NCBI GenBank assembly: GCA_029260295.1
Contig: JAJDDN010000005.1
Location: forward strand, 24,302 to 88,301
Origin: Phycisphaerales bacterium
GTDB taxonomy: Bacteria; Planctomycetota; Phycisphaerae; Phycisphaerales; UBA1924
DNA: 64,000 bases
Direction of reading: 5' to 3'
This document shows, piece by piece, positions 26,978-35,955 of this stretch. Numbering within the stretch: position 1 is the first letter of the stretch; each line of letters opens with the position of its first letter. The translations under genes were made by a program, and so were the position numbers. Under the pieces are notes generated by a model. The model saw nothing but the letters and a program-made list of their open reading frames with translations, was not told the DNA's origin and did no database searches.

Positions 26978-27558
26978 GGGGATGTACGGGGGTCTTTACG
27001 CACCAGTACAGGGATGGGATCCGAGGATTGGATTCCTATTGGGGGGGTGGTCATGGGGAGTGAGATGGGGAGTGTGGAGCCTGATTCGCTTTGGCCACTG
27101 AAGCGGATGCTGAAGTTGCCTCCGGCAATTTGCTCTTGGGTCAACTGGAGCTCATATTGCTGATCGGCGTTTGGGACGGTGTTGACACTCTGTATTGTGG
27201 TGATGCCGGTGTCGCCTCGGGCGGGTTGTTCGATTTGATAGGTGAAGGGTCCGGGCTCGGTACCGATGAGTTCCGTTGGGATGTAGAGCACGACGCCTCC
27301 GGGCCAGTCTCGGGGGTCGATGGGAGTGCGTTCTCTGATGGCTTTGTTGGCGTTGGCTACAGCGTCTGGGTCTCGGCCGGCGAGCCATTGGCCTAGGGCG
27401 TTGGCGTTTCCTGTGTCTCCGGCGCCGGCTCCGACTGGGGGGGCGCCGGCCATGAGTTTGTCTTTGTCGAGGGTGACGAAGATCCAGGTCATGATGAAGG
27501 TGATGCAGATGAAGGGCATCGCGAGCCAAGCGGTGAGGATGACGGTTTGCTTTCGCAT
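26974..27558 (-). CDS. Membrane-anchored protein of unknown function
   Basis: 194 residues. One N-terminal membrane helix (about 7-27, LTAWLAMPFICITFIMTWIFV) followed by a soluble domain rich in Gly, Pro and Thr, probably outside the cytoplasm. I recognise no family. I start it at the ATG at 27558; the frame is open much further upstream, but that part runs through three hairpin elements and the sod gene and is not coding. Confidence 0.55.
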   Translation of the reverse strand: MRKQTVILTAWLAMPFICITFIMTWIFVTLDKDKLMAGAPPVGAGAGDTGNANALGQWLAGRDPDAVANANKAIRERTPIDPRDWPGGVVLYIPTELIGTEPGPFTYQIEQPARGDTGITTIQSVNTVPNADQQYELQLTQEQIAGGNFSIRFSGQSESGSTLPISLPMTTPPIGIQSSDPIPVLVRKDPRTSP

Positions 27559-27584
27559 GGGGGATGGTATGGGATCAAATGAGT

Positions 27585-27624
27585 GAAGACACGGCTTGCC
27601 GAAGACGGTCAAGCCGTGGCACCC
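27585..27624 (+). repeat. GAAGAC-loop hairpin element, copy 6
   Basis: GAAGA flank, arm CACGGCTTG (27590-27598) then CC, GAAGAC loop, GGT, arm CAAGCCGTG (27610-27618), 3' flank GCACCC. It is the first of three copies in the gap between the membrane protein gene and the sod gene. Confidence 0.85.
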
Positions 27625-27651
27625 GGCATTAGGCATAGGGGAAGAATAAGA

Positions 27652-27701
27652 GAAGACCTCCTTTGCCCACCCGAAGACGGTTGGGTCAGAAGGAGGGCAC
27701 C
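27652..27701 (+). repeat. GAAGAC-loop hairpin element, copy 7 (long stem)
   Basis: GAAGA flank, outer arms CCTCCTT and AAGGAGG, inner arms CCCA and TGGG, and the CCGAAGACGG loop block (27671-27680), with 3' GCACC. The stem is longer than in the other copies and has small internal loops. Confidence 0.75.
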
Positions 27702-27722
27702 GGCCACTTGGGAAGAGGAAGA

Positions 27723-27763
27723 GAAGACCCGAAGGAGGAAAAGAATCCTCCGACGAGGCACCC
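27723..27763 (+). repeat. GAAGAC-loop hairpin element, copy 8 (degenerate)
   Basis: The flanks GAAGA and GGCACCC are kept, and a stem GGAGGA/TCCTCC is present, but the CCGAAGACGG loop is lost. It lies 20 bases before the terminator of the sod gene. Confidence 0.6.
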
Positions 27764-27782
27764 GGATCAGAATGAACGCTGA

Positions 27783-27811
27783 GAAAAAACCCGGAGGGAT
27801 GCTCCGGGTTT
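27783..27811 (-). terminator. Intrinsic terminator of the superoxide dismutase gene
   Basis: AAACCCGGAG and CTCCGGGTTT around a 5-base loop, with a T-run on the minus strand; 35 bases after the sod stop. Confidence 0.85.
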
Positions 27812-27845
27812 GAGAGTTGTTGATTAGATCGACAGCTTGGATCGA

Positions 27846-28505
<660 letters not shown>

Positions 28506-28669
28506 GGTGGAATCTCCTCTTGCGATGCGGGTTCTGGTGAGAACCCGGGTGATGTGGATGAACTGTGAATGTGGTGAATGATAGCCAGCAGGGGCCCAGA
28601 CATATTCCGTACAAGCATATCGGTAATTGTGGATATGTGAAGTTTTTGGGGTGTGGAGTAGATGTGGGG

Positions 28670-28698
28670 TTGTATAGATATCATCGGTGTGGTATCAT
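28670..28698 (+). promoter_or_regulatory. Sigma-70-type promoter P1 upstream of the sigma-factor gene
   Basis: TTGTAT (28670-28675), a 17-base spacer, and TATCAT (28693-28698). Transcription would begin near 28705 and run into a region with many short hairpins. Confidence 0.5.
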
Positions 28699-28699
28699 G

Positions 28700-29579
28700 G
28701 CGGCTCGCAGAGTGCGAACCGTCGATACGAACTTGGTCTGAACCAGTGGTTTCCACAGGATAAGCACCAGAGAGTCAACCCGATGGGGAGGACAAGCGAC
28801 TCTAGGCGGCTGATTATCGGTCGTCAAGTGATCCGAAGTTTCCCATATTATGGGGAAAACTGAGGAAAGAAAGCATCTGTTCGTAGGCTAGGACGGCCTA
28901 TGTTTCCCGGTCGATTATTTGGAGCCTTTGGGTTTCTGGAGATTGGCAGAACGGGACACGATCGAAGGATTGGTCGGGGACAACCTCTGAATGGTTCATT
29001 TGGGTGTTCGCACTTTGCGGCCTGATCGAGCCAGGTAAGTTGTGGTCGGCACCTGACGCCGCCCGACAATTTGATGAATTTGTTCACAATTCGTACTATA
29101 GAGGGAAACATTTTCCGCTCTGAGTGCGTAAGACATGGGACAGGCTTGTTTTAAGGCTTGTCCGGGGGCTCGTAAGAGTCTCAAAATGCCCAGCGTCGAC
29201 CACCCGCGGTCAGCAAGCACCATGAGTGCCTGACCCATCACCTCGACGAAACGGCACAAGGCTCCACACCGGATGTGGGGTGAGTAGTTTGTTCTCAGGA
29301 CGAATCGTTCTACCAGGTTTTTGATCTGGTATGGGCGAGACAATCAGGACTTTCGGTGAAAGAGATTCTTTGGTTTTGTATCAAAGTTTCCGGGATCCGT
29401 CAGGCTTGGTGTGGTGGGATCGGTGTCGACTTAGCAATGTGCTGGTTGGCTTCGATCGGTACATGAACCGGATCGGTGCGTTTGTATGACGGCTGATCTA
29501 CAACAACTGAACTTTCAACCGGTTGCAGGATCGGTTTGAATAGACCAATGCCGCTGCAGGAACGCAGCGAGGAGATCGC
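28700..29579 (+). other. Long structured leader or non-coding RNA region
   Basis: Nearly 900 bases without a convincing gene, between divergent sod and the sigma-factor gene. It holds many local inverted repeats, for example ACTTGGT/ACCA, AGAGTC/GACTCT, TTTCCCA/TGGGGAAA and GGAAA/TTTCC, and two promoter matches on the plus strand. I looked for the conserved cores of RNase P RNA, tmRNA and SRP RNA and did not find them. It may be a long 5' leader of the sigma factor, one or more small RNAs, or both. Confidence 0.4.
29071..29099 (+). promoter_or_regulatory. Sigma-70-type promoter P2 upstream of the sigma-factor gene
   Basis: TTGATG (29071-29076), a 17-base spacer, and TACTAT (29094-29099). The start would be near 29106, still 470 bases before the gene; a small hairpin (GGAAA/TTTCC) lies at the predicted 5' end. 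Confidence 0.5.
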
Positions 29580-30641
29580 ATGACGCAGACATCACGAACA
29601 ACCCCGAGCCCTCTTGAGCAGATGCGACGACGACATCGCGTTGGAGTCTCACGGACCTCGACCCGTGCCGGTAAATCGACCCGGCAGCTTTCGCACGAAG
29701 ACGAGCGGTTGCTGGCGACGATCATGCTCAAGGAGCAGGATTACATCGATTCAGAAGTTTTCTACGAAGAGGACGCCGAGCAGAATATTTATGAGGACGC
29801 GCCTGACATCATGAAGCCTGATACCACTTGGTATCACCCTGTGATGGACGACATCTCGTCGATCTCTCGGACGCGGACTGTGAAGTCCTCGCAGCAGGTG
29901 ATTTTGACAGGTGCTGAGGAACGCGTTCTTTTCCACCAGTTCAACTACTCGCGTCACCGCGTGTGCAATCTCCAAAAAGAAGTGTGGGACCGCCCAGACA
30001 AAAAGCCAACGCCAGAACAGGCGCATGAGCTTCTGATGTGGTACCGCAAGTCCGAACGGATCCGCGAGCAGATTGCTGAGACGAACCTTGCGCTCGTCCT
30101 TGCGATGGCCAAGCGGACCCGGATGAGCGAGGTTGACTTTGCGGATCTCGTATCCGAGGGCAACATGGCGCTCCTGCGTGCGGTTGATAAGTTTGATGCT
30201 GGGCGTGGGTTTAAGTTCTCGACATATGCTTGCCGGGCGATTCTCAAGGCGTTTAGTCGTCAGGGGATGAAGCTGAGCAAGTACCGTCAGCGGTTCCCGA
30301 CGGACTTTGATCCCAAGCTGGAGAAATCCAACTTCCTTGAGACCAAGCGTGCTGATTTCGAGAAGGATACTGCCTCGGAGGTCCGCGCGATTGTGCTGGC
30401 CAACCGGGCGGATCTCTCGGATGTGGAGCGTACGGTTCTTGAGCACCGCTTTGGTCTTGAGACCGGCGGGCACGAGAAGCCGATGACCCTTGAGCAGGTC
30501 GGGCAGATTATTGGTGTGACCAAGGAACGGGTCCGTCAGATCCAGAATAAGGCGATGGAAAAGATCCGGGTTGAGCTCGAATCGAACTTCTTGGGCACGA
30601 TCGAGGAAGAAAACAAACTCGAGACTGCCGGCTCTAAATAA
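29580..30641 (+). CDS. RNA polymerase sigma factor, sigma-70 family, atypical
   Basis: 353 residues. Region 2 covers about 165-230 (ETNLALVLAMAKR, DFADLVSEGNMALLRAVDKFDAGRGFKFSTYACRAILKAF) and region 4 about 275-335 with the helix-turn-helix MTLEQVGQIIGVTKERVRQIQNKAMEKIR. The usual WWIRQAI of region 2.4 is replaced by CRAILKAFSRQG, and the space between regions 2 and 4 is too short for a full region 3. An acidic N-terminal part of about 110 residues precedes region 1.2-like sequence. It should direct RNA polymerase to a special promoter class; no anti-sigma gene is adjacent. Confidence 0.88.
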   Translation: MTQTSRTTPSPLEQMRRRHRVGVSRTSTRAGKSTRQLSHEDERLLATIMLKEQDYIDSEVFYEEDAEQNIYEDAPDIMKPDTTWYHPVMDDISSISRTRTVKSSQQVILTGAEERVLFHQFNYSRHRVCNLQKEVWDRPDKKPTPEQAHELLMWYRKSERIREQIAETNLALVLAMAKRTRMSEVDFADLVSEGNMALLRAVDKFDAGRGFKFSTYACRAILKAFSRQGMKLSKYRQRFPTDFDPKLEKSNFLETKRADFEKDTASEVRAIVLANRADLSDVERTVLEHRFGLETGGHEKPMTLEQVGQIIGVTKERVRQIQNKAMEKIRVELESNFLGTIEEENKLETAGSK

Positions 30642-30712
30642 TCAATCGCCCTCTGTATGAACAGTTGGGTGAGTACAAATCCGTTACATTCCTTCTCGCA
30701 CCTTCTCATTGA

Positions 30713-30739
30713 GGCGGCCCCGAACAGGGGCCGTCTTTT
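30713..30739 (+). terminator. Intrinsic terminator after the sigma-factor gene
   Basis: CGGCCCC and GGGGCCG around GAACA, extendable to nine pairs, followed by TCTTTTG. Confidence 0.85.
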
Positions 30740-30923
30740 GTTTTGGCTAGTTTTTTAAAGAAGAGGAACAGGGCGGTGGTTTGGGCGAACAATTGGGCTC
30801 CTGATGCGGTTGACTCGCATATCCTTTACCCCTCCCCCCGAACACCCTTCTTTCCGGGATGCCTGATTGGCTGCTTGGAATACATATGTCCCCGACGAGG
30901 ACTAGACGAGGAACTGAAACATC

Positions 30924-32084
30924 ATGAGTGTGACTGATAGCCCAGCGAGTACTGCATCTGCGGGTCATGTTGACCTTGACCCGACCGCCGGTAAGAACCA
31001 CGATCCGCACGCGACGCGTTGGGGGGACTTCCTCAAGGCAACGATCAAGTTTGAGGCGTCTGACCTGATTATGAAATCGGAGCAGAAGCCCAAGATCCGC
31101 ATGCGTGGGTTGCTCAAGGCACTCGATGTTGAGAAGGTAACCGCCGAAGAGTTCTTCAACATCGCCAAGCACATCCTGACCGAGGAGCAGATGAAGGACC
31201 TGCACAAGTTTGGGTCTGTTGACTTTGCGTACAACTACGATTCGAACCATCGGTTCCGTGTGAATCTCTTTCAGGCACGCGGGACGCTGTCTGTGGCGGC
31301 GAGAAACATTACCTCGGAGATCCTGCCGTTTGAGGGTTTGTATTTGCCGGAGATTATGTCTGACATCGCTCTGCAGCCTCAGGGGATTGTGCTGCTGTGT
31401 GGTGTGACTGGTTCGGGTAAATCAACGACCATTGCTTCGATGCTTGACTATGTCAACGCCCGCAAGAGCGTGCACATCCTGACGCTCGAAGATCCGATTG
31501 AATACATCTTTGAGGATCGCAAGGCGACGATCAACCAGCGTGAGATCGGGCTTGATTGTCTGGACTTCAAGACCGGGCTGCGTGCTTTGGTGCGTGAGAA
31601 TCCGGATATTGTGCTGATTGGTGAGATGCGTGACCAGGAGACCTTTGAGGCGGCGTTGCACGCGGCGGAGACGGGTCACCTTGTCTATGGGACGATCCAC
31701 GCATCGAGCACGACCCAGACATTTAGCCGTATTTATGGGCTGTTCCCGGCCGAGGAGGTCGAGCAGGTCCGCAAGATCCTGGCGTACCAGATGCGGGCGT
31801 TTGTGTATCAAAAGCTGCTCCCGACACTCCACGAGAAGATCTACCGGATCCCGGCACTCGAGATCCTGATCAATAATGGAGTGGTTGCGAAATACATCCT
31901 CGATGAACGCGAGGGCGATATCCGCGAGATCATCAACTCGATCGAGGCTCAGCAGCAGGGGATGATTGATTTCAATGATTCGCTGGTGAAACTGGTTGAG
32001 GACGAGTACATCCACATGCGGACGGCTCTTGAGGCCTCCCCGAATGTCGATGAACTCCAGATGAAACTCAAAAAATTCAACTAA
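30924..32084 (+). CDS. pilT: Type IV pilus retraction ATPase PilT
   Basis: 386 residues. Walker A GVTGSGKST at 160-168, Asp box TLEDPIEY at about 187-194, Walker B ENPDIVLIGEMRDQET at 225-240 and His box HAAETGHLVYGTIHA at 246-260, all intact. The PilT-type AIRNLIRE-like block is changed to EGDIREIINSIEAQQQGM. PilT pulls pili back into the cell, powering twitching and DNA uptake. An N-terminal tail of about 30 residues is extra. It stands directly before a GspE/PilB-like gene with a broken active site. A GAGGA lies about 11 bases before the ATG. Confidence 0.92.
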   Translation: MSVTDSPASTASAGHVDLDPTAGKNHDPHATRWGDFLKATIKFEASDLIMKSEQKPKIRMRGLLKALDVEKVTAEEFFNIAKHILTEEQMKDLHKFGSVDFAYNYDSNHRFRVNLFQARGTLSVAARNITSEILPFEGLYLPEIMSDIALQPQGIVLLCGVTGSGKSTTIASMLDYVNARKSVHILTLEDPIEYIFEDRKATINQREIGLDCLDFKTGLRALVRENPDIVLIGEMRDQETFEAALHAAETGHLVYGTIHASSTTQTFSRIYGLFPAEEVEQVRKILAYQMRAFVYQKLLPTLHEKIYRIPALEILINNGVVAKYILDEREGDIREIINSIEAQQQGMIDFNDSLVKLVEDEYIHMRTALEASPNVDELQMKLKKFN

Positions 32085-32106
32085 CCCCCCCACCCCCCCA
32101 CCCCCC
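32085..32106 (+). repeat. C-rich simple repeat between pilT and the next gene
   Basis: Three units, C7A, C7A, C6A, directly after the pilT stop codon. There is no terminator between the two genes. Confidence 0.85.
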
Positions 32107-32273
32107 AAAGTGTTTGCCAAGGACGGTTTTTGTGGGTTCTTGGAGATGGCTTTGGGGCGTGCTTTGACGGGTCATGGAGCCATGGCCCCCCTATGATGAT
32201 CGATCCTGTTTGGACGCTGATCCTGCGGGTATTTGATTGAGAATGACCTACCACCCCCGAGAGGGTTTGCACT

Positions 32274-33998
32274 ATGTCGATTGTGATTGCTTCTGTCCCC
32301 ACGGTGACCCTAGCGGCTGATGCGTTTATGCTGATGTCGATCTGGAAGCCGATCGTGTTGTTTGTGCCTTTTGTCGCTTGGGCGTGGATGATCTCGACGC
32401 ATCTTGACAAGCACGCCCAGCGGTTCTTTCTCGGGCAAGAGAAATGGAATGCGATCCATCTTGGGTTTGGTGTTGTAGCACTTGCGCTCGTTGTGTTTCT
32501 GCCGGTGGGCGGGATCGCGGGATTCGGGGCGGCGCTGCTTGGGGTCGTGACCCTGCTTGGGCTCGACATCCTGATCTTTGTTTCGGTGACCAATAAGGAC
32601 GAGCGGGTGCCTAAGTCGCAGCAGCTGAACATCAGTGTGAAGGATATGTCAGAGTCACGGGACGCTAAGAAGGCGGCCAAGCTGATTGGATCATCTGAGC
32701 TGACGATTGTTGGTGCCAATAAGATGACTGTTCAGCCACCGGCAAAGGATACGCCTGAGCTGGGTTTCCGGGTCGCGGCTGAGCAAGTTGTGATCAAGGG
32801 GTACGAGGCCCATGCGAGCCAGATTGATCTTCTGCCTGCGAACGAGAGCACTTACGCGGCTTCGTTCTTGGTCGATGGCGTCCGGCAGGCGGGCGATCCG
32901 ATCGCGGCGGCCGACGCGGTTCAAATGATCGATTTCTGGAAAAAAGCAGCCGGGCTCGATACCAATGATCGCAGACGGAAGCTTTCGGGCGAGGTATCAA
33001 TCTCTGGAGAGATGCTCAGCGGGGCGACGCTGAAGCTTGATACATCGGGGTCCAAGAGCGGGATGCGTTTATCGCTTGTGTTCAACCCTGCCGATGCTGT
33101 GCGGCGGAAGGCCGACAATCTTGGATTGCTTGAGCCTCAGTTCGATATGATCAAGAACTGGGCGACAGAGCTCGAATCTGTGGGCGGGGTGGTGCTTCTG
33201 AGTGCTCCTGCGGATAATGGTCGGACGACGATGTCGTACTCGATTATGAAGCTCCATGACGCGTATACATCGAATATCCAATCGATCGAGTACGAGATCG
33301 AGGATGCCTTGGAGGGGATCAAGCAGATTGTTTGGGACTCGAGCGCCGATGGGCCTGACTTTGCGACGACGACACGCTCGACGCTCCGTCGTGATCCTGA
33401 CATCGTGACGCTGTGCGATCTGCCTGATGTTGAGACGGCTCAGAATATCGCCAACTCTGATCTTGAGCGGACACGGGTGTACCTGTGCCTGCGGACGGAT
33501 TCGGCGCTCAAATCAGTCCAGACCTATGTACAAGCGGTCGGCGACCCCAAGCTGGCGGCCAAGGGGCTGCGTGGCGTGGTGGCGTGCAAGCTTGTGCGTG
33601 TGCTGTGCGGCAACTGCAAGGTTCCTTACCAGCCGACTCCGGACATGCTCAAGAAGCTTGGGCTTCCTGAGGGCAAGGTCGGGGAGCTCTTTAAGAAGGG
33701 CGGGCAGGTGCTTGTCCGGAACAAGCCTGAGGTTTGCAGCGTATGTAGCGGGGTCGGATACTCCGGACAGACGGGCTGCTTCGGGGTCTTTGAGCTTGGC
33801 AAAGAAGAGAAACAACTGATTATCGAGGGCGACTGGAACGGATTGCGTTCGGTCATGCGGAAAGCCGGGATGCCGAGTATTCAGCAGTCTGCGTTGCGGA
33901 AGGCCGTGATGGGCATTACGAGTATTGAAGAGGTGACACGGATCACCGCCCCTGCTAAATCCAAATCGACCGCAAAGAAATCCAAGGCCAAGGCGTAG
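32274..33998 (+). CDS. GspE/PilB-like protein with degenerate ATPase site and N-terminal membrane helices
   Basis: 574 residues. Two or three membrane helices lie in the first 105 residues. A GspE/PilB-type domain follows, but Walker A reads APADNGRTT (311-319) where GPTGSGKTT is expected, losing the catalytic Lys and two Gly. Walker B reads DPDIVTLCDLPD (374-385) where DPDIIMIGEIRD is expected, losing the Glu. The zinc-binding tetracysteine of GspE is kept (C445, C448, C488, C491), as is the GRVGVFEL-like segment GCFGVFEL. I infer a pseudo-ATPase with a scaffolding role in the pilus or secretion motor. GAGAGGG is about 8 bases before the ATG. Confidence 0.8.
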   Translation: MSIVIASVPTVTLAADAFMLMSIWKPIVLFVPFVAWAWMISTHLDKHAQRFFLGQEKWNAIHLGFGVVALALVVFLPVGGIAGFGAALLGVVTLLGLDILIFVSVTNKDERVPKSQQLNISVKDMSESRDAKKAAKLIGSSELTIVGANKMTVQPPAKDTPELGFRVAAEQVVIKGYEAHASQIDLLPANESTYAASFLVDGVRQAGDPIAAADAVQMIDFWKKAAGLDTNDRRRKLSGEVSISGEMLSGATLKLDTSGSKSGMRLSLVFNPADAVRRKADNLGLLEPQFDMIKNWATELESVGGVVLLSAPADNGRTTMSYSIMKLHDAYTSNIQSIEYEIEDALEGIKQIVWDSSADGPDFATTTRSTLRRDPDIVTLCDLPDVETAQNIANSDLERTRVYLCLRTDSALKSVQTYVQAVGDPKLAAKGLRGVVACKLVRVLCGNCKVPYQPTPDMLKKLGLPEGKVGELFKKGGQVLVRNKPEVCSVCSGVGYSGQTGCFGVFELGKEEKQLIIEGDWNGLRSVMRKAGMPSIQQSALRKAVMGITSIEEVTRITAPAKSKSTAKKSKAKA

Positions 33999-34053
33999 AT
34001 TAGAAATCAGTATCGCTGCCTATAGAGACCTCATCTGACGGAGCTTCCTCAAA

Positions 34054-35820
34054 ATGTTTATGAATCTAATCGTTATCGTCTTTGTGCTCGGGATTGCCTA
34101 CACCTGGACGGTCCGTGGCGTCTTTAACTCGATGATCCATGCGATGTGTGTATTTTTCGCTGGCGCGATCGCCTTTGCGGTGTGGGAGCCTTTGGCGATA
34201 ACACTGCTGGGGGCGAGTGATTCGGCTCTTGTCGAAGGGATGTCCTGGGGCGTATCGCTGATTGTGCCATTCTTGGTGATGACGCTTATTTTCCGGATCG
34301 CGACCGACAAGATCCTGAAGGCAAACATCAAATCCGCGAAAGCTTTGGACTACGGCGGTGCAGCGGTCTTTGGGCTTATGTCGAGTGTAATCACCGCTGG
34401 TGTTCTGGTCATCGGGATCGGATACATGCGTTTGCCATCGACTTTCCTTGGGTACCAGCCTGTCTGGTACGCGGAGGACCGGTCCGGTGCGGGATCGCTC
34501 GTCGAGAACGACAAGCTTTGGTTCCCGGTCGATTCGATCACCGCGATGGTGTACAAGAATCTTTCTACGGGGTCGATGAGCTCCATAGAATCGCTCAACA
34601 CATGGTACCCCGATCTGACGCTCACGGGTTTTTCTGCACGGATCAATCCCGGCAATGGCTCGGCCCGGAACGCGATTACTGATGAAGCGTTCAGCGTGCT
34701 CTCTTCATATATCGTTGGCAATACCAATGGATCAACCGAGAAGGATCAGACTATTGGTGAGCAGGGGTACATGACCCTGAATGGAAAGAATGCCAACTCC
34801 TTGGCAGGGTACCTGGCGGGGTATGTCGTAGAGTTTGGCCCAAAGGCCAAGGAGAGGGGCGAGAAGGGCGGGCAGGTCGTGATTTCCAATGGCCAGGTCC
34901 GCCTGCTTACCGAGCACAAGGACGGCTCAACGCACACCATCTTCCCGCTCGCGACGATCTCTGAATCCAGCACGCAGGGGCAGTATGGGCGATGGGAGTT
35001 CGATGGGAAAGAGGTGTTTATCACTTCGATTGGTGGCAAGTCACGGGTGCAGATGGGATTTGAGTTCTTTGTGCCTGCTGACGAGACGCCGTTGGCTTTG
35101 TATATGAAGAATATTCGTGTGCCTGTGAGTTCGGTTGGTGAACCCAAAGAGTTCAAGAGTGCATCAGATCGGAACAAACAGATCCCCACCGGGGCGTTGC
35201 TCACCGGGGAACGCGTCCAGCGGAACTTTGACTTGTCCGAGGCTGTGGTTATTGATCCCAATGATTCATCGGGACGGGATGCCAGGTTCAGCGATTCGAT
35301 CGGCACCGTAATGAGCATACAGCTTGCTAAGCCTCGCGGGCTTGGGGTTAATGGTGACAACCTGATTACATCGGGCAAAGCGAAGTTTGATCTGGCCCTT
35401 GAGGTCGGACGAAAGAATGCACCGCAGGGCAAGAAGCTTCGCGTTGAAAAGTTCTGGTTTGGCAAAGGGCTTTCGATGGTGCAGGTGAAGATTGGTTCAG
35501 ATGCGGCCGGGGGGCTGTTGTCTGAGGCGGCCAAGATCGCTTCGGGTGACGAGCCGTTTATCCTGGTTGATACCAAGGGCGACGAGTATGAAGCTGTTGG
35601 GTATGTCTTTGAAGACAGCTCTTCGAATATATTCGAGATCCGCTACACCCCTGGCTCAACACTCAACGGACAGGACGAGAGTGGGTTCCCGCAGATTTCA
35701 CGATCCAAAGATGGACAGAACTTGTCGCTCATCTTCCTGATCACCACGAGGGTAGAGATCCAATACTTTACGATCGGGGATGTGGTATTGCTCCACTTTG
35801 AACCTGGGCTTTCTAAGTAA
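34054..35820 (+). CDS. CvpA-like membrane protein with large soluble domain
   Basis: 588 residues. Four N-terminal helices (about 3-20, 27-48, 64-82, 100-122) in the arrangement of CvpA/colicin V production proteins, with GVFNSMIHAMCVFFAGAIAFAVWEPL and GAAVFGLMSSVITAGVLVIGIGYM. The remaining 450 or so residues are soluble, presumably outside the cytoplasm, and match nothing I know. It follows the pseudo-GspE gene by 55 bases and ends at its own terminator, so the pilT-pseudo-gspE-cvpA-like group may be one transcription unit. Confidence 0.6.
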   Translation: MFMNLIVIVFVLGIAYTWTVRGVFNSMIHAMCVFFAGAIAFAVWEPLAITLLGASDSALVEGMSWGVSLIVPFLVMTLIFRIATDKILKANIKSAKALDYGGAAVFGLMSSVITAGVLVIGIGYMRLPSTFLGYQPVWYAEDRSGAGSLVENDKLWFPVDSITAMVYKNLSTGSMSSIESLNTWYPDLTLTGFSARINPGNGSARNAITDEAFSVLSSYIVGNTNGSTEKDQTIGEQGYMTLNGKNANSLAGYLAGYVVEFGPKAKERGEKGGQVVISNGQVRLLTEHKDGSTHTIFPLATISESSTQGQYGRWEFDGKEVFITSIGGKSRVQMGFEFFVPADETPLALYMKNIRVPVSSVGEPKEFKSASDRNKQIPTGALLTGERVQRNFDLSEAVVIDPNDSSGRDARFSDSIGTVMSIQLAKPRGLGVNGDNLITSGKAKFDLALEVGRKNAPQGKKLRVEKFWFGKGLSMVQVKIGSDAAGGLLSEAAKIASGDEPFILVDTKGDEYEAVGYVFEDSSSNIFEIRYTPGSTLNGQDESGFPQISRSKDGQNLSLIFLITTRVEIQYFTIGDVVLLHFEPGLSK

Positions 35821-35866
35821 GCGACCCGGTTGCCCGGATCGTTGAAACGCACTTTAAACTCAACTG

Positions 35867-35891
35867 ACACCCGCGATGTGGGTGTTTTTTT
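35867..35891 (+). terminator. Intrinsic terminator of the CvpA-like gene
   Basis: CACCC and GGGTG with a 7-base loop followed by seven T. Confidence 0.8.
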
Positions 35892-35901
35892 GTGTATTGA
35901 A

Positions 35902-35930
35902 AAAGGCCCACCGACAAACGATGGGCCTTT
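35902..35930 (-). terminator. Intrinsic terminator of rplI
   Basis: AAAGGCCCA and TGGGCCTTT, nine pairs, T-rich downstream on the minus strand; 26 bases after the rplI stop. Confidence 0.85.
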
Positions 35931-35955
35931 GCGAGATCGAGTGGATTCTTTGTGA

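Noticed and set aside
28629..28637. TGTGGATAT, one mismatch to a DnaA box
   Set aside because: A single isolated near match far from dnaA; such matches are expected by chance.
28841..29340. RNase P RNA, tmRNA or SRP RNA in the long gap
   Set aside because: Their conserved core motifs were sought by eye and not found.
28996..29343. 115-residue minus-strand frame in the gap before the sigma-factor gene
   Set aside because: No ribosome site, no recognisable family, and composition like random sequence; two plus-strand promoters suggest transcription the other way.
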